DNA from: JAITWN01 sp964437335
GTDB lineage: Bacteria > Pseudomonadota > Gammaproteobacteria > SZUA-140
Assembly (NCBI GenBank): GCA_964437335.1
Contig: CAYTGL010000004.1
Span: forward strand, 1-64,000
DNA length: 64,000 bases
Direction of reading: 5' to 3'
Shown: piece by piece, positions 50,620-59,228 of the stretch
How the letters are laid out: the number at the start of each line of letters is the position of its first letter
Numbering within the stretch: the stretch's first letter is position 1
The notes under the pieces: model-generated
Database searches by the model: none
The model's input: only the letters and a program-made list of their open reading frames with translations
What the model was told of the DNA's origin: nothing
Translations under genes and position numbers: made by a program

Positions 50620-52833
50620 ATGAGCGCGCACGCCCGGGTCTGGCGAATCGCGATTCCCGCGCCGGTGTACCAGCTGTTCGATTATCTCGCCCCGGCCCGT
50701 GCAGACGGGACTCCGCAACCCGGCGCACGTGTGCGGGTGCCGTTCGGGCGCGGGAGCCGGACGGGTGTAATCATCGGTACGACCGCAACAAGCCAGGTCG
50801 CGACGAACCGGCTCAAGCGCGTCGACGAATTGCTCGATGATGCGCCGCTGCTGTCTGCGGAACTGATGAAACTGCTGCGATGGGCTTCGGAGTATTATCA
50901 TGCGCCGCCCGGTGAAGTCATCGCCGGCGCATTGCCGGTGCTGTTGCGGCGCGGCGGTCCGGTACGTGGCAGAACCCGGCTGCGATGGCGCCTCGGTGAT
51001 GCGGGAAGACGGCTCGATATCGACAAGCTCGCGCGCGCGCCGCGGCAACAGGCCCTGCTCAGGCTGCTCGCAAGCCGTCCGGACGGGCTTGATGCAGACG
51101 AACTCAGGCAACAGCCGGGCGCAGGCGCGGCCTTGCGCGCGCTGCGCGACAAAGGCTGGATCATCGCCGAAGAGATGATCGACGACCATCGCACTGCGCC
51201 GGTCGCGGCGAATGCAGAGTCTGGTCCCGTGCTCAATCCGGCGCAGCATAACGCCATCGCCGCAGTGGCCGGGGCCGCTGACGGCTTTCAGGTCTTCCTG
51301 CTCGATGGCGTAACCGGCAGCGGCAAGACCGAGGTCTACTTCGGGATCATCACCGCGATGCTGCAGAGGCAACGTCAGGTACTGCTGCTGGTGCCCGAGA
51401 TCGGCCTGACGCCGCAACTCGTCGATCGCGTCCGCAGGCGCTTTGCCTGCCCGCTTTCAGTGCTGCATTCCGGGCTGAGCGATCGCGAACGCCTCGATGC
51501 CTGGCTGCTGGCGCGCGATGGCGACGCCCGTATCGTCATCGGGACGCGATCTGCGGTGCTGACGCCGATGCCGGCGCTTGGCGCGATCATCATCGACGAG
51601 GAGCATGACGGATCCTACAAGCAACAGGAAGGCGTTCGCTATCACGCCCGCGATCTCGCCATCGTACGGGCGCGCCATCTCGCCATTCCGGTCGTGCTCG
51701 GCTCGGCGACGCCGTCGCTGGAAAGCCTGCACAATTGCCGGCAGGGCCGCTACCACGATCTCGAGCTGCCGACACGCGCCGGCAGCGCGGCGCAGCCGGA
51801 GATCCGGCTCATCGACATGCGCGTCCGCCCGGTCGAGCGCGGCCTGTCCGACGCACTGGCGGATGCGATCGAGAAACACCTCGCGCGCGACCGTCAGGTG
51901 CTGCTGTTCCTGAACCGCCGCGGCTACGCGCCGACACTGCTGTGCCAGGAATGCGGGTGGATTGCCGACTGCCGCCGCTGCGACGCCCACATGATTCTGC
52001 ATCAGGGGCGCCGTCTGCTGCGCTGCCATCACTGCGATGCGCAGGCGCCGGTGCCGGCGCATTGTCCCGGCTGCGGCAATCCCGACCTGAGGCCGCTGGG
52101 CCAGGGAACCGAGCGCGTCGAGGAGACGCTGATGCAACGCTTTCCACAAGCCGACATCCTGCGCATCGATCGTGACAGTACGCGACGCAAGGGATCGATG
52201 ACCGCGTTGATGCGGCGGATACGCAATGGGCGCAGGCAGATCCTGATCGGCACCCAGATGCTGGCCAAGGGCCATCATTTCCCGAATGTTACGCTGGCCG
52301 GCATCCTCGATGCCGATTACGGACTGTTCGGCGCCGACTTCCGCGCCGGCGAGCGCATGGGTCAGCTGATCGTCCAGGTTGCAGGACGCGCCGGGCGCGC
52401 GGATCAGCCGGGTGAGGTGCTGATCCAGACCCGCTATCCCGAACACCCATTGCTGCTTGCGTTGCTGCGGCACGATTACCGCCATTTCGCCGGGCGCATG
52501 CTCGAGGAGCGCGCCGAGGCAGGCATGCCGCCGTCGAGTTACATGGCCTTGCTGCGCGCCGAGTCGGTACAACGGGATGCACCTGCCGCATTCCTCACTC
52601 GCGTTCGCCGGCGAGCCGATGAGACCGGCGCTGCCGGCGTCGAACTGCTCGGCCCGGCGCCGGCGCTGATGGAACGGCGCGCCGGTCGATATCGCGCCCA
52701 GTTGATGCTGCTCGCCGGACGTCGCGCCCCGCTGCACCGGCTGCTCACCGCGCTCGTACCCGAGCTCGATGCGCTGACCGCATCCGGCAAGGTACGCTGG
52801 TCGCTGGATGTCGATCCTGTCGATGAATACTGA
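50620..52833 (+). CDS. priA: Primosomal protein PriA (replication restart helicase)
   Basis: Superfamily 2 helicase of 737 residues. The N-terminal DNA-binding domain begins VWRIAIPAPVYQLFDYLAP; Walker A is DGVTGSGKTEVYF, the DEAH box is IIIDEEHDGSYKQQEGVRYHARDLA, and eight cysteines of the two zinc sites are in CQECGWIADCRRCD...CHHCDAQAPVPAHCPGCGN. It recognises stalled forks and reloads the primosome. I use the ATG at 50620, with GGCAGGAT upstream, not the TTG at 50587. argS follows 95 bases later. Confidence 0.95.
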   Translation: MSAHARVWRIAIPAPVYQLFDYLAPARADGTPQPGARVRVPFGRGSRTGVIIGTTATSQVATNRLKRVDELLDDAPLLSAELMKLLRWASEYYHAPPGEVIAGALPVLLRRGGPVRGRTRLRWRLGDAGRRLDIDKLARAPRQQALLRLLASRPDGLDADELRQQPGAGAALRALRDKGWIIAEEMIDDHRTAPVAANAESGPVLNPAQHNAIAAVAGAADGFQVFLLDGVTGSGKTEVYFGIITAMLQRQRQVLLLVPEIGLTPQLVDRVRRRFACPLSVLHSGLSDRERLDAWLLARDGDARIVIGTRSAVLTPMPALGAIIIDEEHDGSYKQQEGVRYHARDLAIVRARHLAIPVVLGSATPSLESLHNCRQGRYHDLELPTRAGSAAQPEIRLIDMRVRPVERGLSDALADAIEKHLARDRQVLLFLNRRGYAPTLLCQECGWIADCRRCDAHMILHQGRRLLRCHHCDAQAPVPAHCPGCGNPDLRPLGQGTERVEETLMQRFPQADILRIDRDSTRRKGSMTALMRRIRNGRRQILIGTQMLAKGHHFPNVTLAGILDADYGLFGADFRAGERMGQLIVQVAGRAGRADQPGEVLIQTRYPEHPLLLALLRHDYRHFAGRMLEERAEAGMPPSSYMALLRAESVQRDAPAAFLTRVRRRADETGAAGVELLGPAPALMERRAGRYRAQLMLLAGRRAPLHRLLTALVPELDALTASGKVRWSLDVDPVDEY

Positions 52834-52928
52834 GGCGCTGTCATGATTTGCAAGAATCGCGGAAGCAGGGATAATAGGCGCTTCAGCATCAGTCAGGCCT
52901 CCGGTTTCCGGACCCGAACGATCCCCCT

Positions 52929-54695
52929 ATGAAGAATCAGCTTCGTGAACTCGTCACCGGCGCGATCGTTGCGCTGCAGCGCAACGGTGAACTCGCGCCG
53001 GATCTGGCGGTCGAGGTGCAGATCGAGCACAGCCGGGACAAGCGCCATGGCGACTTTGCCTGCAATGTCGCGCTGACGCTCGCGAAAAAGGCGGGCGTCC
53101 GGCCGCGGGACCTTGCCGAGCGCATCGTCGCCACCTTGCCGGTTGACGACGACGTGTCGCGCGCCGAGATCGCGGGCCCCGGCTTTATCAATTTCTTCAT
53201 GGCGCCGGCGGCCTTTCGCAAGGTCATTCCGGCGATCTTCGCCACAGGCGAGGGTTTCGGTCGCGGCACGATCGGCAACGGCCGTTCCGTGCAGGTCGAA
53301 TTCGTCTCGGCGAATCCGACCGGGCCGCTGCATGTCGGTCATGGCCGCGGCGCCGCGTATGGCGCGGCAGTCGCCGACCTGCTGGAGGCGGCCGGTTTCC
53401 GGGTACACCGCGAGTACTACATCAATGACGCCGGACGCCAGATGGACATCCTCGCGACAAGCGTGTGGCTGCGCCATCTCGGGCAACTCGGGGAGTCGAT
53501 CCCCTTCCCGTCGAACGGCTATCGCGGCGATTATGTCATCGACATCGCGCGTGAACTCGGCCGGCGACACGGCCGCGCCCTGCGCCATCCGGCCGCGGCG
53601 ATCATGGCCGATCTGCCCGAGGACGAAACGCCCGGAGGCAGCGGCGACAAGGAAGCCCATATCGACGCGCTGGTCGCGCGTGCGCGGGCACTGCTCGGTG
53701 TCGACCGCTATCGCGAAGTCTTCGATCTCGGGCTCGATACCATACTCGCCGACATTCGCGATGACCTCGAGGCGTTCGGCGTCGTCTATGAAACGTGGTT
53801 TTCGGAACGCGCGCTGCAGGAGTCCGGCGCGGTCGATGCCGTCATCGAACGACTCCGGGACGGCGGCCACCTGTATCAGGATGGCGGCGCCTGGTGGTTT
53901 CGCTCGTCGACCTTCGGTGATGAAAAGGACCGCGTGATCATCCGCGAAAACGGCCAGCGAACCTACTTTGCCGCGGACATCGCCTACCATGCCGACAAGT
54001 TCGAGCGCGGTTTCGACCAGGTCATCGACATCTGGGGCGCGGATCATCACGGTTATGTCCCGCGCATCAAGGCCGCGCTCGCCGCGCTCGGCCATGACGC
54101 CGGGCGGCTCGACGTGCTGCTGGTGCAGTTCGCGATCCTCTGGCGCGGCGGCGAGAGGGTGCAGATGTCCACCCGCAGCGGGCAGTTCGTGACGCTGCGC
54201 GAGCTGCGCGACGAAGTCGGCAACGATGCGGCGCGCTTTTTTTACGTGATGCGCAAGTGCGAGCAGCACATGGATTTCGATCTCGATCTCGCGAAGTCGC
54301 GCACGAACGAGAACCCGGTGTTCTATCTCCAGTACGCCCATGCGCGCGTTTGCAGCGTCATGCGCCAGCTGGCCGACAAGGGGCTGGGCTGGAATCGTGA
54401 GCATGGCCTCGACAAGCTGGATCTGCTGGTCGAGGAGCACGAACAGCAGCTGATATCGCGTCTGAATCTCTATCCCGAGATTATCGAATCCGCGGCACTG
54501 TCGCACGAGCCCCACCAGCTCGCCTATTTTCTGCGCGAACTCGCAAACGATTTCCATACCTACTACAACGCCCACCAGTTTCTGGTCGAGGACGACGGAC
54601 TGCGAAATGCGCGACTGGTGCTGATCCAGGCCACGCGGCAGGTCATCGCCAACGGTCTCGCGCTGCTTGGCGTCACAGCACCGGAAGCGATGTAG
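52929..54695 (+). CDS. argS: Arginine-tRNA ligase
   Basis: Class I synthetase of 588 residues. The N-terminal tRNA-binding Add1 domain covers about 1-105; the HIGH motif appears as ANPTGPLHVGHGRGA; the second catalytic signature is QMSTRSGQFVTLRELRDEVG, the class-specific variant of KMSKS; the C-terminal DALR anticodon-binding domain closes the protein. Like other ArgRS it needs tRNA for amino acid activation. Its stop is one base before the SPOR gene. Confidence 0.96.
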   Translation: MKNQLRELVTGAIVALQRNGELAPDLAVEVQIEHSRDKRHGDFACNVALTLAKKAGVRPRDLAERIVATLPVDDDVSRAEIAGPGFINFFMAPAAFRKVIPAIFATGEGFGRGTIGNGRSVQVEFVSANPTGPLHVGHGRGAAYGAAVADLLEAAGFRVHREYYINDAGRQMDILATSVWLRHLGQLGESIPFPSNGYRGDYVIDIARELGRRHGRALRHPAAAIMADLPEDETPGGSGDKEAHIDALVARARALLGVDRYREVFDLGLDTILADIRDDLEAFGVVYETWFSERALQESGAVDAVIERLRDGGHLYQDGGAWWFRSSTFGDEKDRVIIRENGQRTYFAADIAYHADKFERGFDQVIDIWGADHHGYVPRIKAALAALGHDAGRLDVLLVQFAILWRGGERVQMSTRSGQFVTLRELRDEVGNDAARFFYVMRKCEQHMDFDLDLAKSRTNENPVFYLQYAHARVCSVMRQLADKGLGWNREHGLDKLDLLVEEHEQQLISRLNLYPEIIESAALSHEPHQLAYFLRELANDFHTYYNAHQFLVEDDGLRNARLVLIQATRQVIANGLALLGVTAPEAM

Positions 54696-54696
54696 G

Positions 54697-55299
54697 ATGG
54701 CGCGCGATTACCACAGGCGTCCCCGCAATAAAAAGAACGGCGGCGCGCGGGCGTCCGGACTGTCGTCGAAACTGGTCTGGCTCGGTGGCGGGCTCGCCGG
54801 CGGGCTCGTGCTCGGTTATGCCGGCTATCATCTGACTGCGCAGCTCCCGCAGCAGCACCTCCAGGCCACGGCCGAGACCCTCGCACCTGCGGCACAGACC
54901 CGGACAACGCCGGGGCAATCCGCGCAGCCGCCCATCGCGCCCAAAGAGGAACAGGCCACGCCGCGTTTCGATTTCTATACCTTGTTGCCTGAAATGGAAG
55001 TCAGGATTACCGACGACAAGCTCAACGAGGCGATGCAGGAATTGCCCAGAAACGCCGATCGCGGGCCGTACATCCTGCAAGTCGGGTCATTCCGCCGCCA
55101 CGACGAGGCCGACGGTCTGAAGGCCCGGCTCGCGCTGCTCGGCATCGAGGCCACGGTCCAGACCGTGATCATCCGCAACGACGATATCTGGTACCGCGTA
55201 CGTGTCGGCCCCTACAACACCATCCGTGATCTTGCCCAGGTCAGAAACAGGCTCAACCGCAACGACATCCAGTTCGTGCTGCTCAGGATCGGGACCTAA
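54697..55299 (+). CDS. SPOR-domain membrane protein (FtsN-like)
   Basis: Protein of 200 residues: a basic N-terminal cytoplasmic segment, one transmembrane helix (LVWLGGGLAGGLVLGYAGYHL, about 27-47), a periplasmic linker rich in Pro/Gln, and a C-terminal SPOR domain that binds denuded septal peptidoglycan (YILQVGSFRRHDEADGLKARLALLGIEA). It resembles FtsN in layout and lies after argS as in Pseudomonas, where hslV normally follows. Here the hslV gene is 36 kb away and an inverted repeat overlaps the stop codon of this gene. Confidence 0.9.
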   Translation: MARDYHRRPRNKKNGGARASGLSSKLVWLGGGLAGGLVLGYAGYHLTAQLPQQHLQATAETLAPAAQTRTTPGQSAQPPIAPKEEQATPRFDFYTLLPEMEVRITDDKLNEAMQELPRNADRGPYILQVGSFRRHDEADGLKARLALLGIEATVQTVIIRNDDIWYRVRVGPYNTIRDLAQVRNRLNRNDIQFVLLRIGT

Positions 55300-55389
55300 A
55301 AAGCAATGGGGTCAGACCCTTTTGATGCTGAAGGCTAAGGCACTGCTGGCGTCCCTGGAATCAAAAGGGTCTGACCCCATTGCTTTTTA
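55297..55389. repeat. Perfect 30-bp inverted repeat of the GGGTCAGACCC family
   Basis: Arms at 55297-55326 and 55360-55389 are exactly complementary. The core reads GGGGTCAGACCCTTTTGAT and each arm ends in a run of five A or T, so the structure can work as a terminator in both directions, for the SPOR gene on the plus strand and speA on the minus strand. It starts on the SPOR stop codon. The loop of 33 bases has no obvious content. Confidence 0.85.
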
Positions 55390-55401
55390 CTTTCCACCAT
55401 T

Positions 55402-57294
55402 TCAGTCTTCGAGATAGGTATAGCCGGTAATCCCCGCCTCGAGCGTCTCCCTGCACATCGCCTGCTGCCGTTCGTCGAGCCGGCCTGACTCGATTGCCGC
55501 GTTCAGGTGGTCGAGCAGATCCTCGTGCTCGTAGTTGACGTAGCGCAGCACTGAATCGACGGTGTCGCCGATCTGTGGCGTATTCAGGGCGTAGCCGCCG
55601 TTACCGTCGAGCTCTACGTTGATCGAATGCGTGTCGCCGAACAGGTTGTGCATGTCGCCGAGGATCTCCTGATAGGCGCCGACCAGGAAAATGCCGATCA
55701 GATAGGGTTCGCCCGGAACCGGGGTATGCAACGGCAGGGTCGTCTCGACGCCATCGCTATCGACGTAATAATCGACGCGGCCGTCAGAGTCACAGGTGAT
55801 GTCGAGAATCACCGCGCGGCAGTCGGGACGCTGGTCGAGACGGTTCAGCGGCATGATCGGGAAGATCTGGTCGATCGCCCAGACGTCGGGTATCGACTTG
55901 AATACCGAGAAGTTGCAGAAGAACTTGTCGGCGAGCTTCTCGTTCAGCTCGTCGAGAATCTCGCGATGGACGCGCGACGAGGCCTGCAAGCGGGGATGGA
56001 TGCGGCGGCAAGTGACATAGTAAATCCGTTCGGCGCGTGCGCGCTGCTCGAGGGTCAGCAGGCCGTGGGTGTACATGTCCTGCGCCGCGCCAAGCCAGTG
56101 CACCGTATCGTGATAGACCTCGACGACCGGGCCCGATGCGCCCTCGTCAAGCGCGGCCTGCAGATTCTGCAATACCTGGGGCTCGTCGCTGCCGACCCGT
56201 TCGGGTTCGTCTTTCGGCGTCTGCTCGGTATCGATGACATTGGTGATCAGTACCGCATGATGCGCGGTCATCCCGCGCCCCGATTCGGTGACGATGTCGG
56301 GATAGGGCAGGTCATGTTCCTTGCAGATCTCCCACAGCGTGTGCACGATGTTGTACGCGTACTCTTCGACGCTATAGTTCATCGAGCACGCGCTGCGCGA
56401 GCGAGTGCCCTCATAGTCGATGCCGAGTCCACCCCCGACATCGAAGCAGTCGACCGGCGCGCCCATCGCGCGCAGCTCGGCGTAGTAGCGCACCGCCTCG
56501 CGCATGCCGCGCTGAATATCGAGGATATTGGCGATCTGCGACCCGAGGTGAAAGTGCAGCATGCGCAGGCAGTCCGTCATGCCGGCTTCCTCGAGACGTC
56601 GAATGGTATCCAGCACATGCGGCGCCGGCAGGCCGAACTTTGATTTTTCGCCACCGGTATTCTGCCACTTGCCCTTGCCGATCGACGCGAGTCTGACGCG
56701 GATGCCGATCAGCGGATCGATGCCAAGCACCCGGGATTCCTCGATGACGAGATTGAGCTCGGACAGCTTCTCGACGACGATGTAAACCCGGTTGCCGAGC
56801 AGGCGCCCGATCAGCGCCATCCGGATATACTCGCGGTCCTTGTAGCCATTGCATACGATGATACGGTTGCCGGCACCTGAAACGCCGAGCACCGCCATCA
56901 GCTCGGGCTTGCTGCCGGCCTCGAGCCCGACGCGATCTTTGCCGTGCCGCAGGATCTCTTCGACGACGCTGTGATGCTGGTTGACCTTGATCGGATAGAC
57001 CGGCGTGTAGACGCCGCCATATTCGAGCTGCGCCATCGCGCTGCCGAAGGCCTGGTGCAGCACCTCGATGCGGTGATGCAGTATATTGACGAAGCGCACC
57101 AGTACCGGCGTCGACATGCCCTGATCCCGGATTCTGTCCGTGAGCTCGTGCAGGTCGATGACGCCACATTCCCGGTCGACCCGGGGACGCGCCTCGATAT
57201 GTCCGCGCGGGTTGATGTCGAAATAGCCATTACTCCAGTGGGCGATGCTGTAAGCGGCTCGCGCCTGGTCCAGATCCCAGTCATCGGGTCTCAT
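55402..57294 (-). CDS. speA: Biosynthetic arginine decarboxylase
   Basis: PLP enzyme of 630 residues, fold III, making agmatine from arginine for polyamines. The PLP lysine is Lys103 in VYPIKVNQHHSV; HFHLGSQIANI, the glycine loop FDVGGGLGIDYEG and TESGRGMTAHHAVLI are conserved. The C-terminal part has the cysteine-containing helix bundle. Start at the ATG at 57294, with GGAGA nine bases upstream. Divergent from speE. No agmatinase or agmatine deiminase is in this window, so the agmatine-to-putrescine step must be encoded elsewhere. Confidence 0.95.
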   Translation of the reverse strand: MRPDDWDLDQARAAYSIAHWSNGYFDINPRGHIEARPRVDRECGVIDLHELTDRIRDQGMSTPVLVRFVNILHHRIEVLHQAFGSAMAQLEYGGVYTPVYPIKVNQHHSVVEEILRHGKDRVGLEAGSKPELMAVLGVSGAGNRIIVCNGYKDREYIRMALIGRLLGNRVYIVVEKLSELNLVIEESRVLGIDPLIGIRVRLASIGKGKWQNTGGEKSKFGLPAPHVLDTIRRLEEAGMTDCLRMLHFHLGSQIANILDIQRGMREAVRYYAELRAMGAPVDCFDVGGGLGIDYEGTRSRSACSMNYSVEEYAYNIVHTLWEICKEHDLPYPDIVTESGRGMTAHHAVLITNVIDTEQTPKDEPERVGSDEPQVLQNLQAALDEGASGPVVEVYHDTVHWLGAAQDMYTHGLLTLEQRARAERIYYVTCRRIHPRLQASSRVHREILDELNEKLADKFFCNFSVFKSIPDVWAIDQIFPIMPLNRLDQRPDCRAVILDITCDSDGRVDYYVDSDGVETTLPLHTPVPGEPYLIGIFLVGAYQEILGDMHNLFGDTHSINVELDGNGGYALNTPQIGDTVDSVLRYVNYEHEDLLDHLNAAIESGRLDERQQAMCRETLEAGITGYTYLED

Positions 57295-57418
57295 TCGCCA
57301 CTGTCTCCTCAACGCTGTGCGTTATGCCGTGATATTCCCCGTCAATGACTGTCATCACAGCCAGAGCCCGTCTATAATAGGCGCGCATCGACTGTTTTGA
57401 AACCACCCGGGGCTACCG

Positions 57419-58267
57419 ATGACGCTGGACAATAGCTGGTATACGGAAATCGCTGCGGATTACGGCAGTGCATTCTCGCTGAAAATCAAGGGCAAAGTGC
57501 ACGAGGAACAGACCCCTTACCAGAGAATCGAGGTTTACGAGACCACGCATTTCGGTAATCTGCTCGTCATCGACGGCTGCGTCATGCTGACCCAGCGCGA
57601 CAATTTCCTCTATCACGAGATGATGGCGCATCCGGCGCTGTTTTCGCATGCGGATCCCGGCAACGTACTGATCATAGGCGGCGGCGATTGCGGGACGCTG
57701 CAGGAAGTGCTCCGCCATGACACGGTGAAGTCCGCGACGCAGGTCGAGATCGACGAGCGCGTGACACGGGTGTCGGAGCGCTGGTTTCCCGAACTGTGCG
57801 CCGCGAACGGCGATCCGCGCGCGCGCCTGGTGTTTGATGACGGTATCAGGTGGGTCAAGGACAGCGCCCCCGTGAGCCTCGACGTGATCATCGTCGACAG
57901 CACCGATCCGGTCGGCCCCGCCGAAGGGCTGTTTCGCAAACCGTTCTATGAGGATTGTTTGAAGTGCCTGCGTCCGGGTGGAATCCTCGTCCAGCAGAGC
58001 GAATCCCCGCTGCTGCACATGGAGATCATCAAGTCGATGCGCCGGGAGATGCGTGCGGCCGGCTTCGACAGCCTGCTGACCGTGAACTTCCCGCAGTGTG
58101 TTTATCCATCGGGCTGGTGGAGCGCGACACTGGCCGGCAAGAAGAACACGCTGACGAACATCCGCGAGCAGGACATCCTCGACATGCCATTTCAGACGCG
58201 ATATTACAACCTGCCGATCCACCGCGCCGCGGCGGCCCAGCCGGAATTCTTTCGCGGCGGCCTTTAG
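57419..58267 (+). CDS. speE: Spermidine synthase
   Basis: Aminopropyltransferase of 282 residues transferring aminopropyl from decarboxylated SAM to putrescine. YQRIEVYETTHFGNLLVIDGCVMLTQRDNFLYHEMMAHP, the SAM loop VLIIGGGDCGTLQEVLRHD and the catalytic IIVDSTDPVGPAEGLF are intact. The gate residue pattern is that of spermidine rather than spermine synthases. A GGGG ribosome site precedes the ATG. It converges with the DUF4124 gene. Confidence 0.95.
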   Translation: MTLDNSWYTEIAADYGSAFSLKIKGKVHEEQTPYQRIEVYETTHFGNLLVIDGCVMLTQRDNFLYHEMMAHPALFSHADPGNVLIIGGGDCGTLQEVLRHDTVKSATQVEIDERVTRVSERWFPELCAANGDPRARLVFDDGIRWVKDSAPVSLDVIIVDSTDPVGPAEGLFRKPFYEDCLKCLRPGGILVQQSESPLLHMEIIKSMRREMRAAGFDSLLTVNFPQCVYPSGWWSATLAGKKNTLTNIREQDILDMPFQTRYYNLPIHRAAAAQPEFFRGGL

Positions 58268-58293
58268 CGGTCTCCGGCTGAGCGGATACTTGC

Positions 58294-58728
58294 TCAGTCA
58301 CACCATTGCGCGACGTCGTCGTGCGATCGCTTCATCAGTTGCTCGCGCTCCTCGTCGCTCAGAAACACGCGCTCCCCGTTTTCGTCCAGGCGATACATCC
58401 GGTTGATCTTCTGGTTATGCTCGAGCGTGCGGCGGGCGATCTCGCAATTCGCCGCGCGGACTTCGCGCTGGTGTCGCGCCTGCGCATCGGTCTGCTCGCC
58501 GTCCGCTTCCGCTTCATCCCCGCTGCCGGGCGCAGGCGGGGGCGGCGGCGCGCCCGGTGCGCTGGCGCGCGGCATCGAGATGCGCTCCGCCTTTTGCGCA
58601 TCATGCGGCTGGTCACTGAAGTGAACGATGCCGTCCTTGTCCGTCCACTTGAACAGCCCTGCTGCCTGGGCATGGCCGGAGACCAGCAGCAGCGACAGGA
58701 GTATCATGCCGAACACGGTCTTGTTCAT
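58294..58728 (-). CDS. DUF4124 domain exported protein
   Basis: Protein of 144 residues with a signal peptide (MNKTVFGMILLSLLLVSGHAQA), then the DUF4124 motif LFKWTDKDGIVHFSDQPHDAQKAE, a proline-rich linker, and a charged helical tail with RTLEHNQKINRMYRLDENGERVFLSDEEREQ. Periplasmic; function unknown. Such proteins are common in gammaproteobacteria as single genes. The promoter region is shared with the CDGSH gene. Confidence 0.85.
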   Translation of the reverse strand: MNKTVFGMILLSLLLVSGHAQAAGLFKWTDKDGIVHFSDQPHDAQKAERISMPRASAPGAPPPPPAPGSGDEAEADGEQTDAQARHQREVRAANCEIARRTLEHNQKINRMYRLDENGERVFLSDEEREQLMKRSHDDVAQWCD

Positions 58729-58818
58729 CGGATCTGGCCCATCACGGTTTGAAGATTCACTACTGTATCGGCGTTACGCGCCCGGACCTTACCGGTCGGG
58801 GCACGCGCCACCGGGCGA

Positions 58819-58827
58819 TGGTATAAT
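58819..58827 (+). promoter_or_regulatory. Extended -10 promoter of the CDGSH gene
   Basis: TGGTATAAT is a perfect extended -10 element (TGnTATAAT), 57 bases before the CDGSH start, with no clear -35 as is normal for this type. A GAGGA ribosome site is placed before the gene. Confidence 0.6.
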
Positions 58828-58883
58828 GCGGACTTAATATTCTAATGTCATATAAAACATGTAATTAGCATCGAGGACACCCC

Positions 58884-59123
58884 ATGTCGGATGAACCGAA
58901 AATTGCGCAGAAATTCCCCTATGTCATGAATCTCGCACCCGGCACCTATTTCTGGTGCGCCTGCGGCCGTTCCGCCAAACAGCCGTTTTGTGACGGCTCT
59001 CACAAGGGGACGTCATTCACCCCGCACCAGTTCACGATCGAGAAGCCGACGACGGTTGCGCTGTGCGGCTGCAAGCACACCGCAGACAAGCCATTTTGCG
59101 ACGGCACCCACGCCAGTCTATGA
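58884..59123 (+). CDS. CDGSH-type [2Fe-2S] protein
   Basis: Protein of 79 residues with two CDGSH zinc-finger-like iron-sulfur motifs: CACGRSAKQPFCDGSH at about 31-46 and CGCKHTADKPFCDGTH at about 60-75, each with three Cys and one His ligand. Related to mitoNEET-type proteins; role in iron or redox control is assumed. No membrane anchor. Cytoplasmic single gene with its own promoter. Confidence 0.92.
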   Translation: MSDEPKIAQKFPYVMNLAPGTYFWCACGRSAKQPFCDGSHKGTSFTPHQFTIEKPTTVALCGCKHTADKPFCDGTHASL

Positions 59124-59228
59124 GCTCTTTCGCGCGGAAAAAAAAGCGGGCGCATACTGCGCCCGCCGCGTGCTTCCCTGCCCTGCCTGATATCTTCCCT
59201 GGGGGGAGTTCTCCTGTCGTTTAAGCTC

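Noticed and set aside
50246..50620. Calling the region upstream of priA the chromosomal origin
   Set aside because: Only one perfect DnaA box is present, no 13-mer series is recognisable, and none of the usual origin genes is in the window. Listed as a finding only.
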